From the NCBI GenBank assembly GCA_900552005.1, contig URXU01000004.1:1-64000 (forward strand): a DNA stretch of 64,000 nucleotides, given 5' to 3'. The stretch's first letter is position 1. Each line of letters begins with the position of its first letter. The position numbers were made by a program, and so were the translations under genes. The notes below the pieces were generated by a model, which saw only the letters and a list, made by a program, of their open reading frames with translations, was not told the origin of the DNA and ran no database searches. The DNA is from an uncultured Phascolarctobacterium sp. Lineage in GTDB: Bacteria > Bacillota > Negativicutes > Acidaminococcales > Acidaminococcaceae. This document shows positions 24,689 through 33,734 of the stretch, in pieces.

Positions 24689-24702
24689 ATCTCACCTGAG
24701 AT
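24689..24702. promoter_or_regulatory. Inverted repeat before moaA, candidate operator
   Basis: ATCTCA-CC-TGAGAT, a perfect 6 bp inverted repeat (imperfect beyond), between the xdh terminator and moaA. It overlaps a weak TTGCAC-17-GATAAA promoter. It does not match the E. coli ModE box as I recall it; a link to the ModE-like protein of this operon is inference. Confidence 0.4.
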
Positions 24703-24717
24703 TAACGAGTGCAAAAA

Positions 24718-24744
24718 ACAAATGTGGAATAAATCCACATTTGT
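24718..24744 (-). terminator. Terminator of the molybdenum hydroxylase operon
   Basis: Perfect 11 bp stem ACAAATGTGGA/TCCACATTTGT, 5-base loop, then six T on the minus strand, right after the large-subunit gene. Confidence 0.88.
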
Positions 24745-24751
24745 TTTAATC

Positions 24752-27034
24752 TTATTTTTCTTCCTGTGACATGGCAATCTGTTCCGGAGTAATCGGTAAT
24801 TCATAAAAGCGATGACCGGTCGCATTATAAACGGCATCTGCAATAGCGGGACCAGGCGTATTAATAACAACCTCGCCAATGGATTTGGCTCCGAACGGAC
24901 CTGTTCCTTCGTAGCTGGATTCAAATTCCACATGGATATGGCCAATATCAATACGTGAAGGTATCTTATACTGCATCAGTGAATTTTCGACTACACGTCC
25001 TTCCGGAGTATAGGTAATGTTTTCTGTCAGCGCCATGCCGATGCCCTGCAAAATACCGCCTTCGGCCTGAACACGAGCCAGATTAGGATTGATCGGCGTA
25101 CCGCAATCGACCACGGCGTTAAATTCAATTACTTCCGTTTGACCTGTCTGTAAATCTACTTCAATTTCAGCTACACCAACCATGAACGGCGGCGGTGAAA
25201 CTGGTGAAGATTTAGTAACAGTTTCTTCCAGGGCAATATCATTGCCGCACATGGAAGCCGTCGCAATATCTGCCAAAGCAACTTTTTGTTCCGCTGAATC
25301 TTTAACGGCTACAAACTGACCGTCAAAGACAACATCTTCTTCATTAACCTTCAGCAGTTTGGCGCCTAAAGCACAAATTTTCTTTCTGAGATTGAGGGCA
25401 CATTCTTCCGTTGCCTTACCGGTAAGATATGTAGTACTGGAAGCGTAGGACCCTGAATCATAAGGTGATACATCCGTATCAGCGCCAAATACGGTAATTG
25501 CCTCAAAATCGCATTCCAACACTTCGGCAGCAATCTGTGCCAGAATGGTGTCACAGCCCGTACCCATATCGGCAGCACCGATAATCAATGTATAAAAGCC
25601 TTCGTCATTAACTTTGAGAGTTGCACTGCCCACATCCACAAAGGAAATGCTGGAGCCTTGCATGGACATGCCGATACCCACACTGCGTACCTTACCGTTG
25701 CCCATGTCGCGCACCGGATATTTCTCTTCCCAGCGGCTCATTTCTTTAACACGCTGCAGGCATCTGTCAAGAGCGCAGCTGGTATTCCAGCTGTCATAGT
25801 AAGCAGGCATAAAATCGCCCTCACGCACAATGTTCATTTCGCGCAAAGCGATGGGGTCCATGCTTAATTTGGCCGCTAATTCATTTACTGCGGATTCCAC
25901 AGCAAAAAGTCCCTGAGTAGCGCCATAACCGCGATATGCACCAGCGGACATTCTGTTAGTATAAACTACATCGCTTATAAAACGATAGCTCTCAGTTCTA
26001 TAAAGAGGAATGGATTTATGACCGCTCAGACCTACGGTAGTCGGTCCATGTTCACCATAAGCGCCGGTATTAGACAGAGTATATACATCTATGGCTCTGA
26101 TTTTGCCGTCATTCATGGCGCCGACACGTACATGTATTTCCATTTCATGTCGCGGCGTAGAGGCAATCATGGATTCTTCACGGGTAAAAATCAATTTACT
26201 GGGCTTTTTCGTCATCCAGGTAACATAGGCCGGGTAAATTTCTGTAATGGAGGTCTGCTTGGCGCCAAACCCGCCGCCAATTCGCGGCTTGCTTACTCTG
26301 ACTTTAGTTTTAGGTATATGCAGCGCATTGGCAATAATGCGGCGGCAATGGAAAACAATCTGTGTGGAGCTGACAACATTTAATCTTCCGTAAGTATCAA
26401 TGGTACAGAAGGTGCGGAAAGTTTCCATCATCGTCTGCTGTACCGCTTTAGTGTGATATGTACGGTCAATTACAACATCGCAGTCTGCCAATACGGCCTC
26501 AATATCGCCCTGACCGCATTCATCATGAGCGCATAAATTTCTTTTATTATCTGCGCCGACCGGACACAGGCTTTCCCAATTATCCTCAGGATGAACAAGA
26601 ATTTTATTATCCAGTGCTTCATGAAAATCCAAAATCGGTTCCAGCACTTCATATTTTACTTTAATCATGTTCAGAGCCTTGTCCACAGCTTTTTCCGTCT
26701 CACCGGCTACGATGGCCACCGGATCGCCCACAAAACGAACATGCCTGTCCAGCAGCAGACGGTCATACGGACTTGGCTCAGGATAGGTCTGTCCCGCACA
26801 GGTAAAGCGGCGGGCATTCTGATCAATATCTTCCCAGGTATAAATAGCAACAATACCGGGAACTTTTGCAGCGATTGCTGTGTTAATACTTTCCACCATG
26901 GCATTAGCATGAGGAGAACGCAGCAGTTTGACAATCAGACAGTCCTTGGGAGCAATATCATCCATATATACAGGCTGTCCAGTTACCAGCTGCATGGCAT
27001 CTTTTTTACGTAATGGCTGATTGACGATCTTCAT
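24752..27034 (-). CDS. Molybdenum hydroxylase large subunit (xanthine dehydrogenase family)
   Basis: 760 residues binding the molybdenum cofactor. Key blocks: RIGGGFGAKQ, SAGAYRGYGATQGLFAVES, and near the C terminus GAKSIGEVVINTPGPAIADA with the catalytic Glu. Together with the adjacent FAD and iron-sulfur subunits it makes a three-subunit hydroxylase. The surrounding selenium genes mark it as a likely selenium-dependent member, with selenium as a terminal ligand on molybdenum rather than as selenocysteine. A xanthine/uracil permease nearby points to a purine or related heterocycle. The start overlaps the upstream stop by 4 bases. Confidence 0.93.
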   Translation of the reverse strand: MKIVNQPLRKKDAMQLVTGQPVYMDDIAPKDCLIVKLLRSPHANAMVESINTAIAAKVPGIVAIYTWEDIDQNARRFTCAGQTYPEPSPYDRLLLDRHVRFVGDPVAIVAGETEKAVDKALNMIKVKYEVLEPILDFHEALDNKILVHPEDNWESLCPVGADNKRNLCAHDECGQGDIEAVLADCDVVIDRTYHTKAVQQTMMETFRTFCTIDTYGRLNVVSSTQIVFHCRRIIANALHIPKTKVRVSKPRIGGGFGAKQTSITEIYPAYVTWMTKKPSKLIFTREESMIASTPRHEMEIHVRVGAMNDGKIRAIDVYTLSNTGAYGEHGPTTVGLSGHKSIPLYRTESYRFISDVVYTNRMSAGAYRGYGATQGLFAVESAVNELAAKLSMDPIALREMNIVREGDFMPAYYDSWNTSCALDRCLQRVKEMSRWEEKYPVRDMGNGKVRSVGIGMSMQGSSISFVDVGSATLKVNDEGFYTLIIGAADMGTGCDTILAQIAAEVLECDFEAITVFGADTDVSPYDSGSYASSTTYLTGKATEECALNLRKKICALGAKLLKVNEEDVVFDGQFVAVKDSAEQKVALADIATASMCGNDIALEETVTKSSPVSPPPFMVGVAEIEVDLQTGQTEVIEFNAVVDCGTPINPNLARVQAEGGILQGIGMALTENITYTPEGRVVENSLMQYKIPSRIDIGHIHVEFESSYEGTGPFGAKSIGEVVINTPGPAIADAVYNATGHRFYELPITPEQIAMSQEEK

Positions 27035-27507
27035 TTGCTTACTCCCTGTTCTTTATTTTTCTTCCAGGCCAGGAAATTCAAAATTCCGCGCAGCTGTCCT
27101 TCATAACCGGAGCAGCGGCACAGATTTCCGGCCAGATATTCTTTGATTTCATTTTCTTCCGGATAGGGATTTTCTCTGAATAATGCCAGAGCATTCATAA
27201 TAAAGCCAGGATTACAGAAGCCGCATTGTTCCGCGCCCTGATCAGCAATGAAAGCGCCAAATTCCGCAGCTTCATCCTGCAGGCCTTCCAGAGTGGTAAC
27301 TTTATGTCCGTCCGCTCTGGCTGCCAGCATGGAGCAGGACAATACGGGCTTATCATCAAGAAAAACAGTGCATAAGCCGCAGTTGGAAGTTTCACAACCA
27401 CGCTTAACACTATAGCAGCCTTCGTTGCGCACAAAATCAATGAGCAGCAGATCAGCTTCAATCTCTCTGGTAATTTTTTTACCGTTCAAAATAATATTAA
27501 TCAGCAT
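27031..27507 (-). CDS. Molybdenum hydroxylase 2x[2Fe-2S] subunit
   Basis: 158 residues. The plant-type cluster is GCETSNCGLCTVFLDDKPVLSC; the second is CGFCNPGF with CRCSGYEG. It carries electrons from the molybdenum site to FAD. The start overlaps the FAD-subunit gene by 7 bases. Confidence 0.95.
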   Translation of the reverse strand: MLINIILNGKKITREIEADLLLIDFVRNEGCYSVKRGCETSNCGLCTVFLDDKPVLSCSMLAARADGHKVTTLEGLQDEAAEFGAFIADQGAEQCGFCNPGFIMNALALFRENPYPEENEIKEYLAGNLCRCSGYEGQLRGILNFLAWKKNKEQGVSK

Positions 27508-28298
27508 CCCGCTTTTCCTCCTGCCTCCAAAACTGTTCTTTGCGCCAGCACTTTAATTAAATGAGTACGATAGGCCGCACTGCCGCGATTAGTATTGCCG
27601 GTAGGGATAACGCTTGCCGCATATTCCGCAAAGGCCTTGGCCCCGGATTCAGTTACCGGCAAAGCAACCAGATGCTGTTCATCACGCAGCAGCATGGCTT
27701 TGGCCGGACGCGCACCTACTGCAATGCGCACTCCCTCATCAGTTACAGCCGCGGCACAGGTAAGTACCGGAAAATCAGTTTTAGATATTCTTACCGTCTG
27801 ATAACTGAAGGCAGCCGGTTTCTTCTTAATAATAATATTCACAAGGATATCTCTGTCATAGGGCAGCTGCACAAAATCTGCCAGCGGTATAATGCCGCCT
27901 TTATACATTTCCACATAACAGTCCATTACCATGAGTACGGATATTACGTCGGAAAAGCCGAAGCGGCCGTAGACGCTGCCGCCTACAGTAGCCAGATTGC
28001 GGAACTGCACGCCTACAATATGGCGCATGGCTTCTTTTACCGCACCGCCGCTGTAAGTATTTAAGCCGGTATGTTCTTCCAGCTGACGCAGGGTAACCAT
28101 GCAGCCGATTTTAAATTCTTCTGCATTTTCTTCAATCGTATCAAGTCCCAGACCGGAAAGATCTATGGCTGTTGCAACATTGCCCTTAGTCATCTTAATC
28201 CACAGCATGCCGCCAATGACCCGGTTCATACGCTTTTGATTGAGCTCCCAGGCCTCTTCCAGCGTAGCCGCTTTCTTATATTCACGAATATTAATCAT
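27501..28298 (-). CDS. Molybdenum hydroxylase FAD-binding subunit
   Basis: 265 residues of the CO-dehydrogenase flavoprotein class. RVIGGMLWIKMTKG and IVGVQFRNLATVGGSVYGRFGFSD match the FAD-binding repeats, though the first glycine loop is less canonical than the usual AGGTDL type. First gene of the FAD, iron-sulfur, molybdenum order. GGAGGG precedes the ATG by 6 bases. Confidence 0.93.
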   Translation of the reverse strand: MINIREYKKAATLEEAWELNQKRMNRVIGGMLWIKMTKGNVATAIDLSGLGLDTIEENAEEFKIGCMVTLRQLEEHTGLNTYSGGAVKEAMRHIVGVQFRNLATVGGSVYGRFGFSDVISVLMVMDCYVEMYKGGIIPLADFVQLPYDRDILVNIIIKKKPAAFSYQTVRISKTDFPVLTCAAAVTDEGVRIAVGARPAKAMLLRDEQHLVALPVTESGAKAFAEYAASVIPTGNTNRGSAAYRTHLIKVLAQRTVLEAGGKAGC

Positions 28299-28392
28299 GT
28301 CAGCCCTCCTGCTTTAGGGTATTCAAATCATAGTCTATTTTATTTTACCATATCCAGAATATTTTTACAGCAAATAAATTCTTATTCTTTTC

Positions 28393-28421
28393 TTGAACAA
28401 CAGCAATTACCTCTATACAAT
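28393..28421 (+). promoter_or_regulatory. Promoter of mocA-like gene
   Basis: Plus strand TTGAAC, 17-base spacer, TACAAT, about 36 bp before the start codon. Confidence 0.7.
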
Positions 28422-28457
28422 AAAAACAGTACTATTTTGATTTCAAGGAGCCAATTT

Positions 28458-29102
28458 ATGGAAATTATCACTCAACCGTCTCCATCACCGGCAGCAAATA
28501 TCGCCTGCATCATTATGGCGTCCGGCAATGCCAGCCGCTTTGGCAGCAATAAGCTGCTTGCTGATTTTAACGGACAGCCGCTATTGCAAAATATTTTAAC
28601 TGTTACTTCCATGCTGCCGTTTCTGACGCGTCTGGCAATAACGCGTTCATCTGAAGCTGCCGAAATCTGCCAAAAGATGCATGTTCCGGTTTTACTGCAC
28701 AATGAGCCTGGTCAAAACGATACTGTGCGTCTGGCACTTGCCAGACTGCATAAGCTGCACCCCGCAGGTTATTTATTCTGCGTTGCTGACCAGCCGCTGC
28801 TGAAAGCTGCTACGCTGCAGAATTTATGTACTGCCTTTGCCGGCGACGCAGCATATATCTATCGGCCTGCTTACCAAGGCAAACCTGGCAATCCCATTCT
28901 CTTTCCGGCACGTTACACCTCGGAACTCATGCAGCTGCCCCAGGATAAAGGCGGCTCCTATCTGACAAAAAAATATCCTGAACAGGTAAAATATCTTCCT
29001 GTTCAGGATGCTTATGAACTTTATGATGTCGATACTGCTGAAGATCTGCAGCATTTGGAAATGCTGCTTACTCCTGCGGCAGCAGAACATTCAGAACGAT
29101 AG
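28458..29102 (+). CDS. mocA: Molybdenum cofactor cytidylyltransferase, MocA-like
   Basis: 214 residues of the MobA-like NTP-transferase family: the nucleotide loop is IMASGNASRFGSNKLLADFNG, and the metal/substrate motif is FCVADQPLL. MocA attaches CMP to molybdopterin, the form used by xanthine-dehydrogenase-type enzymes. The ATG follows AAGGAG; a longer in-frame extension upstream is antisense to the FAD subunit and rejected. It is divergent from the hydroxylase operon, and its 3' end overlaps the convergent permease gene by 35 bases. Confidence 0.9.
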   Translation: MEIITQPSPSPAANIACIIMASGNASRFGSNKLLADFNGQPLLQNILTVTSMLPFLTRLAITRSSEAAEICQKMHVPVLLHNEPGQNDTVRLALARLHKLHPAGYLFCVADQPLLKAATLQNLCTAFAGDAAYIYRPAYQGKPGNPILFPARYTSELMQLPQDKGGSYLTKKYPEQVKYLPVQDAYELYDVDTAEDLQHLEMLLTPAAAEHSER

Positions 29103-30459
29103 CCACTAAGGCTGCCGGTACGATACCGGAGCCGCCGAAAATCAACTGCACAAACTGCGGCGTATGTACCAAAATTCCGGGATTAGCGCCAATGCCGTAA
29201 CCTACGCCCAGAGCTACAGATACAATGCTCAGGCTGCGTCCGTTCAGAGGTTCTTTAGTAATCAGCATAATGCCGCTGACAACGATGGAAGAGAACATCA
29301 TAACAGCCGCACCGCCTAAAACGGACTGGGGCATAATGGAAACCAATGCACCCAATTTAGGAATCAAACCGCATAAAATCAAAAATACGGCACCGGTTGC
29401 CAGCGCAAAACGGTTGACAACCTTAGTCATAGCTACCAAACCAACGTTCTGACTGAAAGAAGTATTCGGCAGCACACCTAACAAAGCCGCAAAGGAAGAG
29501 CCAAGGCCATCACAGATAACACCGCCGGACAATTCCTTATCCGTGGCTTCGCGGCCCATACCGCCTTCCATAACGCCGGAAATATCGCCGACGGTTTCAA
29601 CTGCCGTAACAATAAACATAATGCCTACGGGCAAGATTGCACGCATATCAAAAACGATATCCACGGGCAGCAGTTCAGGTACTGCAAACCAGCCGGCTTG
29701 CGCAACCTTATCCCAATTTAAAACCCAGGCCTTGGTATATTCAACACCGTTGGCATCCACTGCCGTTGTAGGCAGCACCAAGCCCATGATAAACGCTGCA
29801 ATGTAACCGGCTACAATACCACACAAAATGGAAGAATAGCTGACAAAGCCCTTAGTTCCATGTTTGAAAATCAAAATAACTGCCAGAACAAAGCCTGCCA
29901 GCAAAATATTTTCCATGGAACCAAAATCCTTGGCACCAAAACCGCCGCCAAAGGAATTAATACCAACCCCAATCAGCGACAGACCAATGGACAGCACCAC
30001 GGTACCGGTAACAACGGCCGGGAAAAAACGTCTGAGCGGTTTTAAAAAGCAGCCAAGCACACCTTCAAAGAGACCGCCGATAATCGACGCACCCATCATG
30101 GCCCCATATGCCGTAACCCCACTGCCCATGGTAGCGGCAACGCCGTTAAATACCCCGATAAAGCCGGAGCTTGTACCCATAATAATGGGAACCTTGCCGC
30201 CGCATGGACCAATAGCATACAATTGCACCAATGTAACAATACCGGCAATAATCATGGCATTCTGCAATAAACTGATCTGCAAATCAGCCAAATCACTGCC
30301 GCCGACAATGCCGCAGGCACCGGTAATAATCAGCAGCGGCGTCAAATTGCCGACAAACATCGCCAGGACATGCTGCAGTCCCAGCGGAATAGCCTGCAAG
30401 AGCGGCATCTTAGCGTCAAACTTGTAGGCAGCATCCAGAAAAGCATTTTTTTCTTTCAT
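29068..30459 (-). CDS. Xanthine/uracil permease, NCS2 family
   Basis: 463 residues with 12-14 membrane segments. The QH motif is LGLQHVLAMFVGN in the first segment, the substrate-site Glu is in TAVETVGDISG, and NTSFSQNVGLVAMTKV follows. The family imports xanthine, urate or uracil with protons or sodium. Its position inside the selenium-molybdenum cluster suggests it supplies the hydroxylase with a purine. The start is preceded by a weak AGG. Confidence 0.93.
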   Translation of the reverse strand: MKEKNAFLDAAYKFDAKMPLLQAIPLGLQHVLAMFVGNLTPLLIITGACGIVGGSDLADLQISLLQNAMIIAGIVTLVQLYAIGPCGGKVPIIMGTSSGFIGVFNGVAATMGSGVTAYGAMMGASIIGGLFEGVLGCFLKPLRRFFPAVVTGTVVLSIGLSLIGVGINSFGGGFGAKDFGSMENILLAGFVLAVILIFKHGTKGFVSYSSILCGIVAGYIAAFIMGLVLPTTAVDANGVEYTKAWVLNWDKVAQAGWFAVPELLPVDIVFDMRAILPVGIMFIVTAVETVGDISGVMEGGMGREATDKELSGGVICDGLGSSFAALLGVLPNTSFSQNVGLVAMTKVVNRFALATGAVFLILCGLIPKLGALVSIMPQSVLGGAAVMMFSSIVVSGIMLITKEPLNGRSLSIVSVALGVGYGIGANPGILVHTPQFVQLIFGGSGIVPAALVAIVLNVLLPQE

Positions 30460-30529
30460 TCATCATACCTCTGCACAAAAAAATTTTACTTAATTATTTT
30501 AATGAATATCTGTAAAAATGTAAAGTTTT

Positions 30530-31501
30530 TTACGGCTTACCATATTTTTGTGAACGTACCTGAATCAACTGAGCAGCAATGCTGACAGCTATTTCTGCCG
30601 GTGTCTCACTGCCGATATCCAAGCCGATAGGCGTAATTACCCGATTCAGCTGTGCAGGCGTATAGCCTTCCTGCAGCAGAGTCTCTCTGGTAAGCCGCGC
30701 TTTTTTGCGGCTGCCCACAATCCCGATATAGCCGGCCTCTGTCTGCAGCAAAAAGCGCTCCACATCTGCATCATATAAATGTCCGCGCGTCATCACGGCC
30801 GCATAATCAGCAGCCTGTACATGCAGCTTATCATGCAGCTTTTTAAAATCCAGCTGCAATACCTGTTCAGCTCCCGGAAATAATGACGGATCGGCAAACT
30901 CCTGCCGGTCATCAATAACAATACAATTAAAATCAAGATGTGCCAAAAGCGGTACTACTTCCTGCGCCAGATGCCCGCCGCCAAAAATATAAACTTTGCC
31001 ATCATAAGCAAACTGCTCGGCATAATAGTTCTTCCCGTCAAGCGTAATGCGTCCGCTGCGGCCCTTTATATCAACCTTATCGACAGTATGCAGAAGGCCG
31101 CCTTCCACAGGCAGTAGCAGCCAATAGGGGCGTTTGCCTGCCGCAGCGCTTAATGCCTGCTGCACCGACTGCCTTACCTCATCATCGCCGGCCGCCAGAT
31201 AACAGAATAATACCGTACATCTGCCGCCGCAAATCATCCCCAGCTGGGCTACTTTTTCTGCTGTCAGCACATATTCAAAAAGAAAATTGCGTTTTTCTAA
31301 AATTTGCCGCTGCCCCTGCAAAATAGCCTGATATTCCAGACTACCGCCGCCAATCGTGCCATACAGACGTCCTTCCCGTCCTACCAGCATATAAGCGCCG
31401 GTACTGCGCGGCGTAGAACCGCTGCTTGCTATAATCGTCGCCAGCAGGCAATCCTGACCGCTCTGCAGACGCCGCTGTAAAACCTGTAATAATTTCAGCA
31501 T
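30530..31501 (-). CDS. xdhC: XdhC/CoxI-family molybdenum hydroxylase maturation protein
   Basis: 323 residues. N-terminal ATIIASSGSTPRSTGAYMLV and GTIGGGSLEYQAI are the XdhC domain; the C-terminal Rossmann domain contains KVYIFGGGHLAQEVVPLL and IGIVGSRKKARLT. XdhC binds the cofactor, helps its sulfuration (here likely selenation) and inserts it. The ATG overlaps the end of the yqeB gene and is 8 bases from GGAGG. Confidence 0.93.
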   Translation of the reverse strand: MLKLLQVLQRRLQSGQDCLLATIIASSGSTPRSTGAYMLVGREGRLYGTIGGGSLEYQAILQGQRQILEKRNFLFEYVLTAEKVAQLGMICGGRCTVLFCYLAAGDDEVRQSVQQALSAAAGKRPYWLLLPVEGGLLHTVDKVDIKGRSGRITLDGKNYYAEQFAYDGKVYIFGGGHLAQEVVPLLAHLDFNCIVIDDRQEFADPSLFPGAEQVLQLDFKKLHDKLHVQAADYAAVMTRGHLYDADVERFLLQTEAGYIGIVGSRKKARLTRETLLQEGYTPAQLNRVITPIGLDIGSETPAEIAVSIAAQLIQVRSQKYGKP

Positions 31502-32319
31502 ACTTCCTGCCTCCGTGCGTAGCGGCATATGATTTCCAAAACGCTGCCGGCAATGCATCTTGCTTTATCAGAAATCGTAAAGCAGTTAGCCAGTTCTTCC
31601 CGGCGCGGGTCGATATCGGCAATCTTAAAACCTTCAGTCACCACGTAACCATCTCGAATCATGCCGCGGATAATCCCTGAAATAGTTGCTGAAACAGGAA
31701 CAAGCTTGCTTCCGTCATCAATCTGCGCAATTACCTCGCCCTGCTGAACAACGGCGCCAATATCGCGCATAATATGCAGTGTTCCGGCACATTCGGCATG
31801 CAGTACTCTTTCAGATGTGTAACCGCCGATATTGCCCGGTATGCCGCTGTTAGGCGCAGCGCTGCCGCTTGCAATAATACGTCCCAGATTATGACCGCGT
31901 TTAGTCTCCACTACATAGTCCACATCAGTTCCGGCAATAAAGCCAGGCCCAAGCGCAATAGTAAGCGGGGCCATTTTTTTATTGGTGCCTAAATTCTTTT
32001 TGGCAATAATGGCATCTACCACTACGTCAGGCTGCATTTCAGCAAGACAAGCGCCCTGCTCATCAATCAGCAAGGGTACCTGTCCCGCCTGCCAGACCTG
32101 CTGGGCCTGGCGCCAGTCATCAATTAAAACACATGTTAAATCTTCTACCTGAGCTTTTTTCTGATAAACGGCTTCACAGACAGCTACCTGCCTTCTGATA
32201 GCTGCAGGCGCCGCGCATTCCAGTACCAATACCTGAAAGCCTGCCGCCCACAGACGGTGTATTGTTCCGGTGGCCAAATCACCGCCGCCGCGTACAACAA
32301 CTATGCACCTCTTTTTCAT
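31495..32319 (-). CDS. yqeB: YqeB / EF2563-family selenium-dependent molybdenum hydroxylase protein
   Basis: 274 residues. The N terminus IVVVRGGGDLATGTIHRLWAAGF is a Rossmann-like phosphate loop diagnostic of the EF2563 family, and KKNLGTNKKMAPLTIALGPGFIAG, FETKRGHNLG-like (VETKRGHNLG) follow. The family occurs only with selenium-dependent molybdenum hydroxylases and is needed for their maturation; the precise reaction is not established to my knowledge. Confidence 0.92.
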   Translation of the reverse strand: MKKRCIVVVRGGGDLATGTIHRLWAAGFQVLVLECAAPAAIRRQVAVCEAVYQKKAQVEDLTCVLIDDWRQAQQVWQAGQVPLLIDEQGACLAEMQPDVVVDAIIAKKNLGTNKKMAPLTIALGPGFIAGTDVDYVVETKRGHNLGRIIASGSAAPNSGIPGNIGGYTSERVLHAECAGTLHIMRDIGAVVQQGEVIAQIDDGSKLVPVSATISGIIRGMIRDGYVVTEGFKIADIDPRREELANCFTISDKARCIAGSVLEIICRYARRQEVC

Positions 32320-32334
32320 GCACTAATCCTCCAG

Positions 32335-32574
32335 CTACATTTCTAATTCATTAATCTGTTCTGCCGTAAAACTCCACTGCTCACGGCATTGTTCCAATAT
32401 GGGATAATCTTCTGCCGGCACGCGCCAGGCCAGACCGCAGCCCGCAGAAATTGCCTGCGGCACGGGAATCAGCCTGCCGGGAAGTTTCTGCTCCTGGCAG
32501 AATTTTTCCGCAGCCATGGCGTCCGTCGTCGTAGCAAAAGTTATAACTATATATTTACGTTTTAAACGCCTCAT
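32335..32574 (-). CDS. DUF3343 protein, putative selenium/sulfur carrier partner
   Basis: 79 residues: YIVITFATTTDAMAAEKFC, GRLIPVPQAISAGCGLAWR with a conserved Cys, matching DUF3343. The family travels with selD, yedF and cysteine desulfurases; a role in handling the selenium atom is inference from this linkage. Overlaps the desulfurase stop by 4 bases. Confidence 0.88.
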   Translation of the reverse strand: MRRLKRKYIVITFATTTDAMAAEKFCQEQKLPGRLIPVPQAISAGCGLAWRVPAEDYPILEQCREQWSFTAEQINELEM

Positions 32575-33734
32575 GACTTCTTCCCCGCTTCCTGAACATA
32601 CTGTTCTGCAAGCTCACGTACAGCCGCTATCGCCTTATCAACCTCTTCCATCGTATTGAACCAGCCAAAGCTGAAACGCACCATTCCCTGACTTTCCGTA
32701 CCAAAATGCCGGTGCAGCAAGGGCGCGCAATGCGCTCCCGCACGTACGCAAATCTTATAATCCTCCCACAAAATATCACTGACCATACCGGAATCAAGCT
32801 CACCGATATTCAACGAAACGATAGCCGCACGCTCGGCTGCCTGAAAATCACCATACAGCCGCACCGAAGCAACTCCCTGCATACCCTGCCAAAAGCGGCG
32901 CATCAGCCTGTCTTCATGTTCGTGAACAGCTTCCACGCCTGTCCGCAGAAGAAACTCAACAGCTGCATGCAGGCCTGCCAACCCGTGTCCGTTCAGCGTG
33001 CCGGCTTCAAGTACAGTGGGCATCTGCGCCGGATGCTCATGCCAAAAGCTGTGTACGCCGCTGCCGCCGGCCTTAAAGGGCTTGACCTCCAGCCCTTTGC
33101 GTACATAAACTCCGCCGGTTCCCTGCGGTCCCATTAAGCCTTTATGTCCCGTAAAGCACAGGATATCTATACCTGTTTTTTCCGCGCTGATTGGCAAACA
33201 GCCAGCCGTCTGCGAGGCATCTGCTATAAGCAGCAGGCCATGCTTTTTAGTAAAAGCGGCCACTCTTGAAAGATCAATCACATTGCCAGTTACATTGGAA
33301 GCATTGGTAATAACCACCGCTTTAGTCTGTGGTCGCAGATTTTTTTCTAAATCAGCATAATCAATATTGCCAAGACTGTCTGCTGGCAAATGTGTTAGCT
33401 GAACGCCGCAGGCTTGCGCCATATATAACGGACGCAAGACGGAATTATGCTCGCAGACAGTAGTAATTACATGATCTCCCAGGCGGAACAAACGCTGCAG
33501 CACACTGTTTAAGGCCTCTGTTGCATTACTGGTGAAAGCAATGCGCGACGGATCTGAAACCCCAAGCAAAGCTGCCAGCTTCACTCTGGTATCATATATT
33601 AACCTGGAAGCCTTCAGCGTCGGCTCATGGGCGCCGCGTCCGGCATTGCCCAAAGTCTGCAAAGCTTCCAGCACGGCGGAAGCCACCTCGGGCGGTTTCT
33701 GCAAAGTAGTAGCCGCATTGTCAAAATAAATCAT
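32571..33734 (-). CDS. Class V aminotransferase, cysteine desulfurase / selenocysteine lyase-like
   Basis: 387 residues. IYFDNAATTLQKPPEV begins the protein; the PLP lysine is in CFTGHKGLMGPQGTGG, the PLP-binding His is in TTVCEHNSVLRPL, and the active-site Cys is in CVRAGAHCAPLLHRHFGT. It would release sulfur or selenium from cysteine/selenocysteine for the selenium cofactor. Overlaps the yedF gene by 4 bases, so coupling is tight. Confidence 0.93.
   Translation of the reverse strand: MIYFDNAATTLQKPPEVASAVLEALQTLGNAGRGAHEPTLKASRLIYDTRVKLAALLGVSDPSRIAFTSNATEALNSVLQRLFRLGDHVITTVCEHNSVLRPLYMAQACGVQLTHLPADSLGNIDYADLEKNLRPQTKAVVITNASNVTGNVIDLSRVAAFTKKHGLLLIADASQTAGCLPISAEKTGIDILCFTGHKGLMGPQGTGGVYVRKGLEVKPFKAGGSGVHSFWHEHPAQMPTVLEAGTLNGHGLAGLHAAVEFLLRTGVEAVHEHEDRLMRRFWQGMQGVASVRLYGDFQAAERAAIVSLNIGELDSGMVSDILWEDYKICVRAGAHCAPLLHRHFGTESQGMVRFSFGWFNTMEEVDKAIAAVRELAEQYVQEAGKKS

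Noticed and set aside
28071..28457. N-terminal extension of the mocA-like gene
   Set aside because: It runs antisense through the FAD subunit; the promoter and AAGGAG fit the ATG at 28458.
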